Assembly: GCF_022489065.1 (NCBI RefSeq)
Contig: NZ_JAKVTW010000015.1
Location: forward strand, 1 to 64,000
Length of the DNA stretch: 64,000 bases
From: Vreelandella neptunia
Lineage (GTDB): Bacteria > Pseudomonadota > Gammaproteobacteria > Pseudomonadales > Halomonadaceae
Reading direction: 5' to 3'
Shown here: piece after piece, positions 54,512-62,482 of the stretch
How the letters are laid out: each line of letters starts with the position of its first letter
How positions within the stretch are numbered: position 1 is the first letter of the stretch
Made by a program: the position numbers and the translations under genes
The notes under the pieces: model-generated
Told to the model about the DNA's origin: nothing
Seen by the model: only the letters and a program-made list of their open reading frames with translations
Database searches by the model: none

Positions 54512-56179
54512 ATGTTTCAGCTCACTCGTAGTGTCACTTGGCAGGCGCTTGAACGCCTACGCGACAAAACTGCTAACGACCGCATTCGTGACTACTTCAC
54601 CAATGATCCACAGCGCTTTGAGAAAATGAGCCTACGGGTGGGCGGCCTGTTTCTAGACTACTCCAAACACCAAGTCTCCGATGAAGTGCTTGCTAAGCTG
54701 ATTGAACTGGCCGACCACTCTGCATTGGTACAACGCCGGGCGCAGATGTTCTCTGGCGATATCATCAACGTCACTGAAAACCGCCCGGTACTGCATACCG
54801 CCCTACGCCACTTAGGCGATGAACCGGTGTATGTGGATGGCGAAGATGTGATGCCTGAGATCACCCGTACCCGCGAGCAGATCAAGCTGTTCTCAGAAGC
54901 GGTGCGCAGCGGCGAATGGAAAGGCTACAGCGGCAAACGCATTAAAGACGTGGTCAATATTGGTATTGGCGGCTCGGATCTCGGCCCCAATATGGCGGTT
55001 CGCGCACTGCTCAAATATCGTCACCCGGAGCTCCACTTCCACTTTGTTTCCAATGTGGACGGCACCCATATTCAGAAGGTGCTTTCGCGGCTTGATCCGG
55101 CCACCACGCTGTTTATTGTCTCTACCAAGACCTTCTCTACACAGGAGACACTGCTAAACGCCAAAACAGCGCGGCGCTGGTTTGTAGAGAACGCGGGAGA
55201 AGATGCCGATGTGGGCGCGCACTTTATTGCCGCCTCCACCAACCGCAAAGCGGCCATGGAGTTCGGCATTCGCGAAGAGAACGTGTTCGAGTTCTGGGCC
55301 TGGGTGGGTGGACGCTACTCCATGTGGTCATCCATCGGCCTGCCGATTGCCCTTTCGATTGGTTTTGACGGTTTTATCGAGCTGCTGGAAGGCGCGCACG
55401 AGATGGATAACCATTTCATCAACGCGCCCTTCTCGCAAAACATGCCGGTGCTGATGGCGCTAATAGGCATTTGGTACATCAACTTTATTGGCGCCGAAAC
55501 CCAAGCCATCGTGCCCTACGACCAGGCGCTGAATCAGCTGCCTTCTTTCCTGCAGCAGCTTGATATGGAGTCCAACGGCAAGTCAGTGGATATTTTCGGG
55601 CATCCGGTGAACTACAAAACCGGCCCGATTGTGTGGGGGCAAACTGGTTCCAACGGCCAGCACGCTTTCTTCCAACTACTGCACCAAGGCACCCGCTACG
55701 TGCCGATTGATTTTATTGCCTCACTCAAGCCCGAGCCAGGCGTCGAAGACCACCACTTCGCGCTGCTGACCAATATGCTCGCCCAGGCCAACGCCTTTAT
55801 GGAAGGCAGCCAAGGCGATAGCAAAGAGCTAAGCCAGCACGACCCCTACAGCTGCCCCGGCAACCGCCCTTCCAGCACTCTACTGCTGGATGAGCTAACG
55901 CCGAAAAACCTGGGTGCACTAATCGCGCTTTACGAGCATAAGGTGTTCGTGCAAGGGGTAATCTGGAATATCAACTCCTTTGACCAGTGGGGCGTACAGC
56001 TCGGCAAGCGCATCGCCGGTGAAATCAGCGAACGCATCGACACCAACGCCGCCGATTTTGACACTTCCACTCAAGGCCTGCTGGAACTGGTTCGTGCTCA
56101 CTTCCCTAATGGCGGCAGCGGCGAAAAGGAAAGCGCACCGACCAGTGCCGATAAAAAACCCACCAGGAGGAAGAGATAG
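54512..56179 (+). CDS. pgi: Glucose-6-phosphate isomerase Pgi
   Basis: It interconverts fructose 6-phosphate and glucose 6-phosphate, joining fructose and glucose metabolism to Zwf. The 555-residue protein has standard length and signatures: NIGIGGSDLGPNMAVRAL, FVSNVDGTHI, VSTKTFSTQETL, the FEFWAWVGGRYSMWSSIGLP signature, and a C-terminal NINSFDQWGVQLGK. No obvious strong ribosome site precedes the ATG. It stands alone after the fru operon. Confidence 0.97.
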   Translation: MFQLTRSVTWQALERLRDKTANDRIRDYFTNDPQRFEKMSLRVGGLFLDYSKHQVSDEVLAKLIELADHSALVQRRAQMFSGDIINVTENRPVLHTALRHLGDEPVYVDGEDVMPEITRTREQIKLFSEAVRSGEWKGYSGKRIKDVVNIGIGGSDLGPNMAVRALLKYRHPELHFHFVSNVDGTHIQKVLSRLDPATTLFIVSTKTFSTQETLLNAKTARRWFVENAGEDADVGAHFIAASTNRKAAMEFGIREENVFEFWAWVGGRYSMWSSIGLPIALSIGFDGFIELLEGAHEMDNHFINAPFSQNMPVLMALIGIWYINFIGAETQAIVPYDQALNQLPSFLQQLDMESNGKSVDIFGHPVNYKTGPIVWGQTGSNGQHAFFQLLHQGTRYVPIDFIASLKPEPGVEDHHFALLTNMLAQANAFMEGSQGDSKELSQHDPYSCPGNRPSSTLLLDELTPKNLGALIALYEHKVFVQGVIWNINSFDQWGVQLGKRIAGEISERIDTNAADFDTSTQGLLELVRAHFPNGGSGEKESAPTSADKKPTRRKR

Positions 56180-56207
56180 GCTAGTTTGGAAAACGGATAC
56201 AAACAAA

Positions 56208-56236
56208 CGCCTTGGCTTGAAACAACCAAGGCGCTT
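56208..56236. terminator. Terminator between pgi and the toxin-antitoxin module
   Basis: CGCCTTGG and CCAAGGCG arms flank a ten-base loop. CTTTGAGTTT follows on the plus strand and TTTGTTTG on the minus strand, so it can serve both converging transcripts. Confidence 0.75.
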
Positions 56237-56266
56237 TGAGTTTCTGCATACCGAAAGATGGAGTTA

Positions 56267-56566
56267 CTAAGCTTTTAACAGTAGATCTTCACGAATAACC
56301 TCAGGGTGACGAAATGCGATTTCAACCAACGCCTTAGCGGGCCCAGAAGGTTTCCTGCGGCCTTGTTCCCACTCCTGCAAGGTACGTGGGGAAATATTGA
56401 GTGCCTTGGCAAACTCACCCTGTGTTAGACCTGCTCTACTTCGTGCCTCAGCTACCTCATTAGGCTCCACACGACTGACTCGGGCTGCTTTTCCTGCTTT
56501 CATTTCCTTAACAGATTGAAGCAGCTTGTTACCAAGCTCTTCTGCACTAATAGTTTCGTTACTCAT
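56267..56566 (-). CDS. HigA/NadS-like antitoxin (HTH)
   Basis: This is a 99-residue protein. The C-terminal half is a Cro/C1 helix-turn-helix (AGLTQGEFAKALNISPRTLQEWEQGRRKP, about residues 50-80), as in HigA-type antitoxins; the N-terminal part is charged and probably binds the toxin. The ATG at 56566 overlaps the toxin gene by eight bases, coupling translation of the two. It would neutralise the upstream toxin and repress the pair's promoter. Confidence 0.88.
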   Translation of the reverse strand: MSNETISAEELGNKLLQSVKEMKAGKAARVSRVEPNEVAEARSRAGLTQGEFAKALNISPRTLQEWEQGRRKPSGPAKALVEIAFRHPEVIREDLLLKA

Positions 56567-56873
56567 CTTCCAACACCTCACGAATCGACTTCAGGATATG
56601 AGCGGGTATGTTCTCTTTAACAGCTTTTTTGTATATGACTAATAGCCAGATTTCACCGTTTACCAGTCTAGTAAAGTAAATGACTCGAGCCCCACCTCGC
56701 TTTCCGGTGCCCGCAACCGACCAACGGACTTTCCTACACCCACCGCTACCTGGGATGAGGTCGCCAATTTCCGGATTAGCTGCCAACCAGGCAAAGAAAG
56801 CTCCCCGCTCTTCCTCAGTCCAGATTTTTCTGGCATCCGCTGCAAATGTAGGGGTTTCAATGATGGTAAACAT
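56559..56873 (-). CDS. RelE/HigB-like toxin
   Basis: This is a protein of about 104 residues with the RelE/HigB fold pattern. IIETPTFAADARKIWTEEER starts it, followed by ANPEIGDLIPGSGGCRKVRWSV, the GKRGGARVIYF basic core expected for mRNA cleavage, and a C-terminal KAVKENIPAHILKSI helix. The toxin gene comes before the antitoxin gene, the reverse of most type II modules and typical of HigBA. The start at 56873 matches the MFTIIETP opening; another ATG lies at 56885 inside an upstream palindrome. Confidence 0.88.
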   Translation of the reverse strand: MFTIIETPTFAADARKIWTEEERGAFFAWLAANPEIGDLIPGSGGCRKVRWSVAGTGKRGGARVIYFTRLVNGEIWLLVIYKKAVKENIPAHILKSIREVLEDE

Positions 56874-56881
56874 GATGAAAA

Positions 56882-56902
56882 GCATACGTCATTGACGTAT
56901 GC
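56882..56902. promoter_or_regulatory. Palindromic operator of the toxin-antitoxin module
   Basis: GCATACGTC and GACGTATGC form perfect nine-base arms around ATT, directly before the toxin gene and touching its upstream ATG. A TATACT-like -10 lies just upstream on the minus strand, so a HigA-like protein bound here would block transcription. Confidence 0.75.
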
Positions 56903-56985
56903 ATTGCAAGTATAGTAAAAAGAAAGCCCTTAAAATTCTGACTAATGGCGCTTATTAGCAAGTGGTCAGGTTAAGTCTAGAACTA

Positions 56986-57522
56986 CTAATCTTCACAAGG
57001 AATAAGCGCCAACAGATCGGTGACGCCAATATCGGTACCGGCCTGGGAAAACAAAGTACTAACCTGCCCGCGGTGGTGAGTTTGATGATTAAAGAAGTGA
57101 ACAATTAAGCTTGAGTAGCTCCGGGTTGATGCCACTCCCTTAGTGTTTTGGTAATTCAGCACGGTATCAAGATCGTCGTCAGTCAGCGCGGCTATCCAGT
57201 TGATAATTACGCTATCTAGCCATTGGCGATGCGCTTTTAGGCCTTCCAAATCGTCAAACATGATTTGATCAAGGCGTGTCGGAGTGGGTAGAGGCACCAT
57301 GACCGCAAGTGTTGTGGTAGAAGAGGGATGGCTTGCAAACCGCTTAAGCCAAAGCGTGTCGGCTGCCACGATATGATTTAAAGTGCCAAAAATAGAGCCA
57401 AAGTAAGCGCCTCTCTCCTCTGCAAGTTCAGTTGTACTCAGCTTGCTAGCCGTATCGTATACCTGGGCGTTCATCCACTCGTTGTAAGTGGCCATCAGTT
57501 TGAAGTGTTGTTGAAGTTTCAT
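56986..57522 (-). CDS. DinB family protein
   Basis: This is a 178-residue four-helix-bundle protein of the DinB/YfiT-like group, probably a metal-dependent enzyme of unknown substrate. Histidines of the metal triad are visible in GTLNHIVAADTLW and in FFNHQTHHRGQV. Such proteins often act as thiol-dependent transferases. It is preceded by an independent region and followed by the toxin module; no functional link is evident. Confidence 0.87.
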   Translation of the reverse strand: MKLQQHFKLMATYNEWMNAQVYDTASKLSTTELAEERGAYFGSIFGTLNHIVAADTLWLKRFASHPSSTTTLAVMVPLPTPTRLDQIMFDDLEGLKAHRQWLDSVIINWIAALTDDDLDTVLNYQNTKGVASTRSYSSLIVHFFNHQTHHRGQVSTLFSQAGTDIGVTDLLALIPCED

Positions 57523-57591
57523 GAGTTCAAAGACCTTTCCTTGTCAAGACTGCATCCTTTAAGAACGCTTGAAATACGGGGGATAACAGCG

Positions 57592-58323
57592 TTACCGCCC
57601 GCCTGCTACATCGATAAACGACCCCGTGACGTATGAAGCTTCATCCGAAAGCAGCCATGCAATGGTGTTCGCTACTTCCTCAGCGGTTCCGCCACGCTGC
57701 ATAGGAATTTGTGGCGCTAAGCGATCCACCCGCCCTGGCTCACCACCATCGGCATGCATATCAGTGTAGATAAAACCGGGACGAACCGCGTTAACACGAA
57801 TCCCCGCTGCGGCAACTTCCCGCGACAACCCCTTAGTCAGGGTATCCATAGCGCCTTTTGAGGTAGCGTAATCCACATACTCAAAGGGCGAACCTGTCTG
57901 TGATGCCAGTGAAGATACATTAACGATGGCACCACCTGATTTGAAGCGCCTAATGGCTTCTCTTGAACATAGAAAGCAGCTAACCACATTGCTATTCAGC
58001 ACTTTATTGAAGCGTTCAAGGTCGATATCGACCAGCTTGGATTGAGTAAACAGAACGCCTGCATTGTTGACCAAATGCGTCACCTTGCCAAAGCGCTCTT
58101 CAACTGCATCAAACAGATGGATCACTTCCGCTTCACTGCTAACATCCGCTTGATAGGCAAACGCCTGACCACCAGCGCGAATAATGCAATCAACCACATC
58201 ATCCGCCCGTTCTCTACTCACCAGGTAGTTGACGCACACCGCATAGCCTCTAGCGCCTAGCAATTTTGCACTCGCTGCTCCGATGCCTCGACTTCCCCCC
58301 GTCACGATAACCACTTTCGACAT
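57592..58323 (-). CDS. SDR family oxidoreductase
   Basis: This 243-residue classical short-chain dehydrogenase/reductase has VTGGSRGIGAA at about 7-17, NNAG at about 87-90, a serine near VNVSSLAS and the catalytic YATSK. The end ASYVTGSFIDVAGGR is typical. The substrate is unknown; such proteins are often annotated as FabG- or glucose-dehydrogenase-like. It is divergent from the radical SAM gene. Confidence 0.9.
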   Translation of the reverse strand: MSKVVIVTGGSRGIGAASAKLLGARGYAVCVNYLVSRERADDVVDCIIRAGGQAFAYQADVSSEAEVIHLFDAVEERFGKVTHLVNNAGVLFTQSKLVDIDLERFNKVLNSNVVSCFLCSREAIRRFKSGGAIVNVSSLASQTGSPFEYVDYATSKGAMDTLTKGLSREVAAAGIRVNAVRPGFIYTDMHADGGEPGRVDRLAPQIPMQRGGTAEEVANTIAWLLSDEASYVTGSFIDVAGGR

Positions 58324-58496
58324 ATTGCTTCCTCATTGACGCTTTGATGGCTAACAACCTCTAACACAATAAACTCGTCATAGTTTCTTGGGTAGCTTCA
58401 CTCTAGCCACCTGCATCATTCAGTCATTTACTGGCTATTGATTTCTGTCAATTTCACAACTACTGTATATAAAATCATGAAAAAAGAGGTGGACCC

Positions 58497-59579
58497 ATGG
58501 CATCTCTTGGCCATCCTGACCAGCCAACGGTTTATAAGGGCCGCGGAGCGACTTATGATCCACATAATCGTTTTGCGCCTACTCGCAGTGAGGTGGAAGA
58601 CGACGGTTGGTGGCGGGAGGAAGCATCCACCACTATCGCCACCGAAGTGCGAGAAGAAGTAAGCAAAAGCGCGCTTTCCTGGAACAAGTCGCCGGATTTA
58701 CCTTTTGATCGCTCGCTGAATCCATATCGCGGGTGTGAGCACGGTTGTGTGTACTGTTATGCCCGGCCCTCCCACGCTTATTGGGATTTATCGCCAGGGT
58801 TGGATTTTGAAACCAAGTTGATCGCTCGCAGCGGTTTAGTAGAGCGGTTAAAAGAGGAGCTTTGTCAGCCTAATTATGTGTGCCGCCCTATCAACCTTTC
58901 CGGCAACACCGACTGCTACCAGCCGCTTGAAGCCAAACACCAAACTACCCGACGTATACTTGAGCTACTGCTAGAGTGCCGCCACCCCGTTACGATTGTG
59001 ACTAAAAGTACCCTAGTGCTACGGGACTTAGAGCTGCTGTCCGAAATGGCCGAGCACCGTTTGGTACGCGTCTTTGTGAGCTTAACTAGCCTGGATGCCA
59101 ATTTGAAACGCACGCTAGAGCCACGTGCGGCATCGCCTCAGGCGCGCTTGCGGGCGATTCGTGAACTGAATACCGCGGGCATTCCAGTGGGTGCGCTGAT
59201 TTCGCCGGTTATTCCGGGGCTAACCGATCATGAGATCGAAAAGCTATTGGAAGCCGCCAGCCGTGCAGGAGCGCGAACCTCCGCCTGGATGCTGCTGCGC
59301 TTACCCTATGAAGTGGCGCCGCTATTTGAAGCCTGGTTAGAAGCCCACTACCCGGAGCGCGCGGCGAAAGTGATGAGCCTAATGCGCCAGTGCCGTGGCG
59401 GTAAGGCATACGACGCCAAGTTTGGTAAGCGCTTTCGCGGGGAAGGGGTATTTGCCGATTTAATAGCGCAACGCTTTGCCCGCGCCAGCCGCCAGTGGAA
59501 CATGCAGGATCGCACCGAGCAGGGCTTGAACACTCGAGATTTTCGCCCACCACGAGCGCAGCAGGATTTATTCATTTAA
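58497..59579 (+). CDS. PA0069-type radical SAM protein
   Basis: This 360-residue radical SAM enzyme has the CxxxCxxC cluster motif in GCEHGCVYCYARPSHAYW near residues 78-93. LSGNTDCYQPLE and the VTIVTKSTLVLRDLELL segment follow, then PVGALISPVIPGLTD. The family resembles spore photoproduct lyase (SplB)-like enzymes but its reaction is not known. GAGGTGG lies before the ATG. It is followed 42 bases later by a small winged-helix gene. Confidence 0.9.
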   Translation: MASLGHPDQPTVYKGRGATYDPHNRFAPTRSEVEDDGWWREEASTTIATEVREEVSKSALSWNKSPDLPFDRSLNPYRGCEHGCVYCYARPSHAYWDLSPGLDFETKLIARSGLVERLKEELCQPNYVCRPINLSGNTDCYQPLEAKHQTTRRILELLLECRHPVTIVTKSTLVLRDLELLSEMAEHRLVRVFVSLTSLDANLKRTLEPRAASPQARLRAIRELNTAGIPVGALISPVIPGLTDHEIEKLLEAASRAGARTSAWMLLRLPYEVAPLFEAWLEAHYPERAAKVMSLMRQCRGGKAYDAKFGKRFRGEGVFADLIAQRFARASRQWNMQDRTEQGLNTRDFRPPRAQQDLFI

Positions 59580-59621
59580 GCTAAGCAGCGACATTCATCA
59601 ATTTGCTGCCAAGGAAGCCGA

Positions 59622-59921
59622 ATGCCTGCTCTTAGCAAAACCAAATCGAGCTTTTACCGCCGCTTATACGTCGCCCATTTGATCGAACAAGGGGCTGCCA
59701 GCGTGCCTGCGCTAATCGAGGCGACCGGCATGCCGCGGCGCACCGCACAGGATACGATCACCTCCCTTGCCGAGCTGGATATCGAGTGTGTATTTACGAA
59801 GGATGACGGTGAGCGCCACAACATTGGCCGCTACCAAATACGCAATTGGGGTGCGATAGACCCACGCTGGGTGGCTACGAATGCCGAGCGGCTCAAGCAA
59901 ACGCTCGGCTATGCTATTTAA
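59622..59921 (+). CDS. Small winged-helix protein
   Basis: This 99-residue protein has a helix-turn-helix-like segment ASVPALIEATGMPRRTAQDTITSL followed by LDIECVFTKDDGERHNIGRYQIRNWG, which looks like the wing. Its family is a conserved hypothetical helix-turn-helix group; its target is unknown. It follows the radical SAM gene in the same direction and overlaps the copper ATPase stop region by four bases. Confidence 0.8.
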   Translation: MPALSKTKSSFYRRLYVAHLIEQGAASVPALIEATGMPRRTAQDTITSLAELDIECVFTKDDGERHNIGRYQIRNWGAIDPRWVATNAERLKQTLGYAI

Positions 59922-62131
59922 GCCTTTCCGTCTGGCTCTGATTCTGGCTCTGCCCACGCTAGCCGCGCGGCATTGAGTGTGACGCTTAAAGAACTTGCCG
60001 CCATAGCGAGTACTGCCACCAACGGGGGTATTGCCATCAGTACCACCAAGCCGAGTGCCAGGGTGTTATAGAGCGCTGAAAAAAATAGGTTTTGAACCAT
60101 GATGCGCCGGGTGCGCTTGGCAATACCGAGCAGTATTACTACCCCGCCTATTCCTGGTGTCATGAGTTGCGCGGAAGCGCCTTCACGGGCGGCCTCGCTG
60201 GCACTCAGCGGGGCAATTCCCACATCGGCCGCCGCCAAACTCAAGGTATCGTTTAGGCCATCCCCCACGTAGAGCGTTGGCGATGGCAGCGCCTGCAATA
60301 GACGCGCTTTGGCTTCAGGCGAACGCTGCGCATAGCAAGCTTCTCGCGCAAGCCCAACACGTTCACCTAACCAACTGACCGCGCCCTGCCGATCACCGCT
60401 GATCATTGCCACCAGATACTCTGCATCCACCAGGCGCATTACGCTTTTTGCAGCATCTCCCACTGGCTGATCAGTTAGATAGAGCGTGGCCAGCCAACCT
60501 TTGTCATCGGCCACCATTACTTGGGAAGCAAAAGCGAGTGCAGTGTCCTCCGCCTTGGAAGGCAGTGCTATCTGCTGGCGAGTAAACCAACTGGCACTAC
60601 CTACCATCAGCCACTCACCATTACTTAGCTGGACACGGCGCCCTTCCCCAGGGGTTTCGCTTACCTCCAAGCACTGCTCAGTAAGCTGGCCATGTTGGTT
60701 GGCCGACCAGCGCGCTAATGCTTGCGCCAACGGGTGTTCGCTTCCCGCAACGGCAGCGCTAAGCTTACGCTGCAACATATGTTCATCAACACCATCCCGC
60801 GCTTGCCAGTGCAGCACTGAATGCATACCGGTTGTTAAGGTGCCAGTTTTATCGAACGCGACCGAGCGAATACGGGCCAACGTTTCGAGGGCGGCAGGGT
60901 CGCGTAGCGCAATTCCTTGCTGCATGGCTTGGCCACTACCTGCAAGGCTTGCCAATGGCACGGCAAGCCCCACAGCGCAGGGGCAAGCCACCACCAACAC
61001 CGAAAGTGCACGTACAAACGCATCTTCCCAGCCCAGTCCAAATAATAACGCTCCGGGAAGCGTCAGAAACGCGAGTAACAGTGCTAGTGGGCTTAGCCAG
61101 GCGGCAAAGCGGTCAGCGAGCTTTTGAAGCTCGCCTTTTTTAGCCTGGTAGCGGCGCATTTCATCGCACAGTCTATCTAAACGTCGCTGGCCTACCCCAG
61201 CGCTTACCTGCATCACCAAAGGGGAGGCACCAAGGTAACGGCAACCAGCGTATATCTTCTGCCCTGCGTTGAAGTGACGCGGCAGGCTTTCACCGGTAAA
61301 AGAGGCGGTATCAATCCAGCCGGCGCCTTCAAGGATGCCATCTAGCGCCACCAGTTCACCCGGCGCTAGCTCAGTACGCATGCCAGCGCTCACTTCTCTC
61401 ACGGGGAGTGAGCGCCAGGTGTCGTTTTGGAAAACACTGACGTTGGTGTCTGGCAGTGCCAGAGCATCCAACGCTTTTAACCCACGGTGACGGCACAGGG
61501 TTTCCATTAGACGCCCAACCAGCAACAGTACAATTAGCATCACCGCCGTATCAAAATAGACCTCAGTTGAGCCTCGCCATAAAAGTCCCACCGAGACGAA
61601 CACCGCGCCAATAACGCCAAGGCTGATAAGGACATCCATACCGGGGCGTTTGGCCAACAGCGTGCGCCATCCCGCGCGATAAAAAGGCAGGCCTGCAAAC
61701 AGCACAACGGGGAATGAAAACGCCCCCGATACCCAAGCGACTACCAGCTCAACCTGCTCGCTAGGCAGTGCCCCTGCGTAAATCAGTATCGAGGCCAGCA
61801 TGGTCCACATGCCGAATAGTGACCCCACCATCAGCCTGAGCGTTAAGTAGCGGCTCTCCTCTTCTAGTCGCGCATGGGCATCAATCACCGGCTCAAGTTC
61901 ACTGAGCCGATAGCCTAGACGTTTCACTTTGGATGCAATGACTGATAGCTGAGTGGCGGCAGGTGTCCCGCTTATGCAAAGCGTGGCACTGGGATAGTGC
62001 ACGCTAACATCGCGCACGCCATCAAGACGTTTAAGTGCCCCCTCAACGGCCAAGGCGCAACTGGTACACCACATGCCGTGAAGGGTATAGAGCTGCTCTG
62101 AGTTGGTTTCCGCCTTGCCACTCACAGGCAA
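59918..62131 (-). CDS. Copper-transporting P-type ATPase (CopA/CcoI-like)
   Basis: This 737-residue heavy-metal P1B ATPase carries an N-terminal HMA domain with metal-binding GMWCTSCALAVE (about residues 19-30). Membrane segments, the TGES actuator motif, the intramembrane CPC in VVACPCAVGLA, the phosphorylated aspartate in DKTGTLTTG, the SEHPLAQAL histidine-proline motif and VGDGLNDTLSLAAADVGIA follow. Its place after the cytochrome oxidase genes suggests copper supply to the oxidase, like CcoI, rather than only detoxification. Confidence 0.94.
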   Translation of the reverse strand: MPVSGKAETNSEQLYTLHGMWCTSCALAVEGALKRLDGVRDVSVHYPSATLCISGTPAATQLSVIASKVKRLGYRLSELEPVIDAHARLEEESRYLTLRLMVGSLFGMWTMLASILIYAGALPSEQVELVVAWVSGAFSFPVVLFAGLPFYRAGWRTLLAKRPGMDVLISLGVIGAVFVSVGLLWRGSTEVYFDTAVMLIVLLLVGRLMETLCRHRGLKALDALALPDTNVSVFQNDTWRSLPVREVSAGMRTELAPGELVALDGILEGAGWIDTASFTGESLPRHFNAGQKIYAGCRYLGASPLVMQVSAGVGQRRLDRLCDEMRRYQAKKGELQKLADRFAAWLSPLALLLAFLTLPGALLFGLGWEDAFVRALSVLVVACPCAVGLAVPLASLAGSGQAMQQGIALRDPAALETLARIRSVAFDKTGTLTTGMHSVLHWQARDGVDEHMLQRKLSAAVAGSEHPLAQALARWSANQHGQLTEQCLEVSETPGEGRRVQLSNGEWLMVGSASWFTRQQIALPSKAEDTALAFASQVMVADDKGWLATLYLTDQPVGDAAKSVMRLVDAEYLVAMISGDRQGAVSWLGERVGLAREACYAQRSPEAKARLLQALPSPTLYVGDGLNDTLSLAAADVGIAPLSASEAAREGASAQLMTPGIGGVVILLGIAKRTRRIMVQNLFFSALYNTLALGLVVLMAIPPLVAVLAMAASSLSVTLNAARLAWAEPESEPDGKA

Positions 62132-62478
62132 GGCGGAATACCAATAATCGGCATTGCCGCAAACACAACGCCTAGGGTAGAGAACAGATAGAGCCCGGCG
62201 GAGACGGTGGCATTGAAGCGTAGCCGCCCTTGATGGTGCTTAGCCATTCGATAGCAACCCACCGTTAGCGCCGCCAGTATGCCAATCGCCACAAAGCTGA
62301 CTACAAGCAGCAGCGCGTTCACCAGCGTAAAAACGCCTTGCTCAGGAGCAGGCGGCGCCACTGCACAGGCCACCGCATGCCCGCCGTACACTGCCACAAA
62401 CCAAGTACACCAAAGCGTTAAGCCAATGACAAAGTGTAAAGGGTGGGTAAGGTGTAAACGCTGCATTGTTGTCGTCAT
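62122..62478 (-). CDS. Small membrane protein of unknown function
   Basis: This 118-residue protein has about three hydrophobic segments (HFVIGLTLWCTWFVAVYGG; a long one near residues 50-75; and a last one ending GVVFAAMPIIG). Histidines and a cysteine near the first segment (LHLTHPLHF, LWCTW) could bind heme or copper, but this is speculation. It lies between the oxidase gene and the ATPase gene, five bases after one and overlapping the other by ten. I do not recognise a named family. Confidence 0.8.
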   Translation of the reverse strand: MTTTMQRLHLTHPLHFVIGLTLWCTWFVAVYGGHAVACAVAPPAPEQGVFTLVNALLLVVSFVAIGILAALTVGCYRMAKHHQGRLRFNATVSAGLYLFSTLGVVFAAMPIIGIPPCL

Positions 62479-62482
62479 CGGC

